A stretch of 5,165 nt of DNA, taken from NCBI GenBank assembly GCA_017469605.1, contig JAFUGB010000354.1, positions 1 to 5,165 on the forward strand, written 5' to 3'. How positions within the stretch are numbered: the stretch's first letter is position 1; each line of letters begins with the position of its first letter. The DNA comes from Clostridia bacterium. GTDB taxonomy: Bacteria > Bacillota > Clostridia > Christensenellales > Aristaeellaceae. The position numbers were made by a program, and so were the translations under genes. Below the pieces are notes generated by a model. The model had not been told where the DNA came from. It was given only the letters and a program-made list of their open reading frames with translations, and did no database searches. Of the stretch, positions 4,665-5,165 are shown in pieces.

Positions 4665-5165
4665 TTATGCCTCCCGGGGACAGGGGATCACGGTGCTGCC
4701 GTTTTGGATCACATACAGGGATTTGCCTTCAAGCTGGGCGGCGGCCAGCAGGTCTTCCATCCGGCTGAAAGCCTGGATGCCCATGGGCGCCACCTCTTCG
4801 GGCGGGATGGAGGTCAGCATCAGGATGCGGTATCGCCGGGCCTGCTCGCAATTCAGGAAAAAGATGTAGCCGGGGATGGTAAAATGATTGCGCAGCCGGT
4901 CTTCCATGGAGCCGTCCGTCAGGTTCCTGATCCAGTCAAAATACTCGGCGGGCCCGCCGCCCTCCCGGGCCTCGATGATCAGGATCAGCGTGCCGCCGGT
5001 TTTCAGGCAGGGCTCCACATTGTCAATGGTCTTGGTGCCCTGGTACAGCGACATATCCTTGGGATAACCGCCGCAGCTGGCGATGACGGCGTCGGCCTTG
5101 CGCGGTACAGGCACCCGGTAAATGGCATCCGCCGCCTCGCAGGCTTGCTGCCAGCTGGACAGATA
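4665..5165 (-). CDS. larA: LarA-family nickel-dependent 2-hydroxyacid racemase/epimerase, C-terminal part (start outside window)
   Basis: The minus-strand frame is open from the window edge to TAA (4667-4665), giving 166 C-terminal residues of a protein that is about 420-430 residues in this family. The first visible residues are YLSSWQQACEAADAIYR. Then come VPVPRKADAVIASCGGYPKD and LYQGTK (visible residues 18-45), the strongly conserved LarA signature; the Gln and Lys of YQxxK lie in the active site of lactate racemase. The following GGTLILIIEAREGGG and FDWI segments, and IPGYIFFLNCE, also fit the C-terminal domain. The Ni-ligand His and cofactor-attaching Lys would be encoded outside the window, so integrity of the active site cannot be judged. 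LarA proteins use the nickel-pincer nucleotide made by LarB, LarC and LarE, and none of these genes is in view. Members act on lactate, malate, phenyllactate and other 2-hydroxy acids, so the symbol denotes family, not a proven lactate substrate. A GTG at 5114 falls mid-domain and is not the start. Confidence 0.87.
   Translation of the reverse strand, partial: YLSSWQQACEAADAIYRVPVPRKADAVIASCGGYPKDMSLYQGTKTIDNVEPCLKTGGTLILIIEAREGGGPAEYFDWIRNLTDGSMEDRLRNHFTIPGYIFFLNCEQARRYRILMLTSIPPEEVAPMGIQAFSRMEDLLAAAQLEGKSLYVIQNGSTVIPCPREA
4670..4675 (-). promoter_or_regulatory. Ribosome binding site of the aminotransferase gene, inside the larA-like gene end
   Basis: GGGAGG on the minus strand, then CATAAT and the ATG at 4663-4661. 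The site lies in the last sense codons of the LarA-like gene, whose TAA is 1 nt before the ATG, so terminating ribosomes can reinitiate. Confidence 0.72.

Noticed and set aside
3425..4768. A 447-residue open frame on the + strand
   Set aside because: It lies antisense to the complete aminotransferase gene, has a His/Gln/Gly-rich composition without domain character, starts inside the promoter region and has no suitable ribosome binding site. It is a by-product of G+C-rich codons on the other strand.

Overview
The window looks like chromosomal DNA of a G+C-rich Bacillota, probably a gut-type Clostridia. The grounds are strong AGGAGG-type ribosome binding sites, a consensus sigma-A promoter in an A+T-rich island, a classic amino-acid ABC operon, and an exported thioredoxin-like protein ending in a Cna-B-like domain. 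This placement is inferred from style; there is no rRNA or other marker gene. No RNA gene, mobile element, CRISPR array or phage gene is visible, and coding density is very high.

Layout. Positions 1-1050 (+) hold the 3' part of a gene for a thioredoxin-fold protein; its start, and probably its CXXC active site, lie just left of the window. It converges, across 36 bp, on a minus-strand block that fills the rest. Read in its own direction (right to left), that block starts with the C-terminal 166 residues of a LarA-family (nickel-pincer 2-hydroxyacid racemase/epimerase) protein at 5165-4665. A class I PLP aminotransferase (4663-3500) follows 1 nt later, so the two are almost certainly co-transcribed. 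Next is a roughly 100-bp A+T-rich region with a perfect TTGACA-16 bp-TATAAT promoter and a cluster of TATGCA words. It drives a three-gene polar amino-acid ABC importer: substrate-binding protein (3398-2589), permease (2506-1811) and ATPase (1824-1087, GTG start, overlapping the permease by 14 nt). A strong 12-bp hairpin separates the binding-protein gene from the permease gene and probably makes the binding protein more abundant than the membrane parts.

How the genes may work together. The importer brings in an amino acid of unknown identity. The aminotransferase could interconvert that amino acid, or another, with its 2-oxo acid, and the LarA homologue could racemise or epimerise a related 2-hydroxy acid. 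This metabolic link is inference from adjacency. The redoxin gene is on the other strand and is probably functionally separate.

Most of the window is ordinary. The points most worth a second look are the redoxin/unknown/Cna-B architecture, the larA-aminotransferase pairing, the binding protein without a lipobox, the operator-like TATGCA cluster, the two-state hairpin, and unusual residues after the ATPase signature motif.
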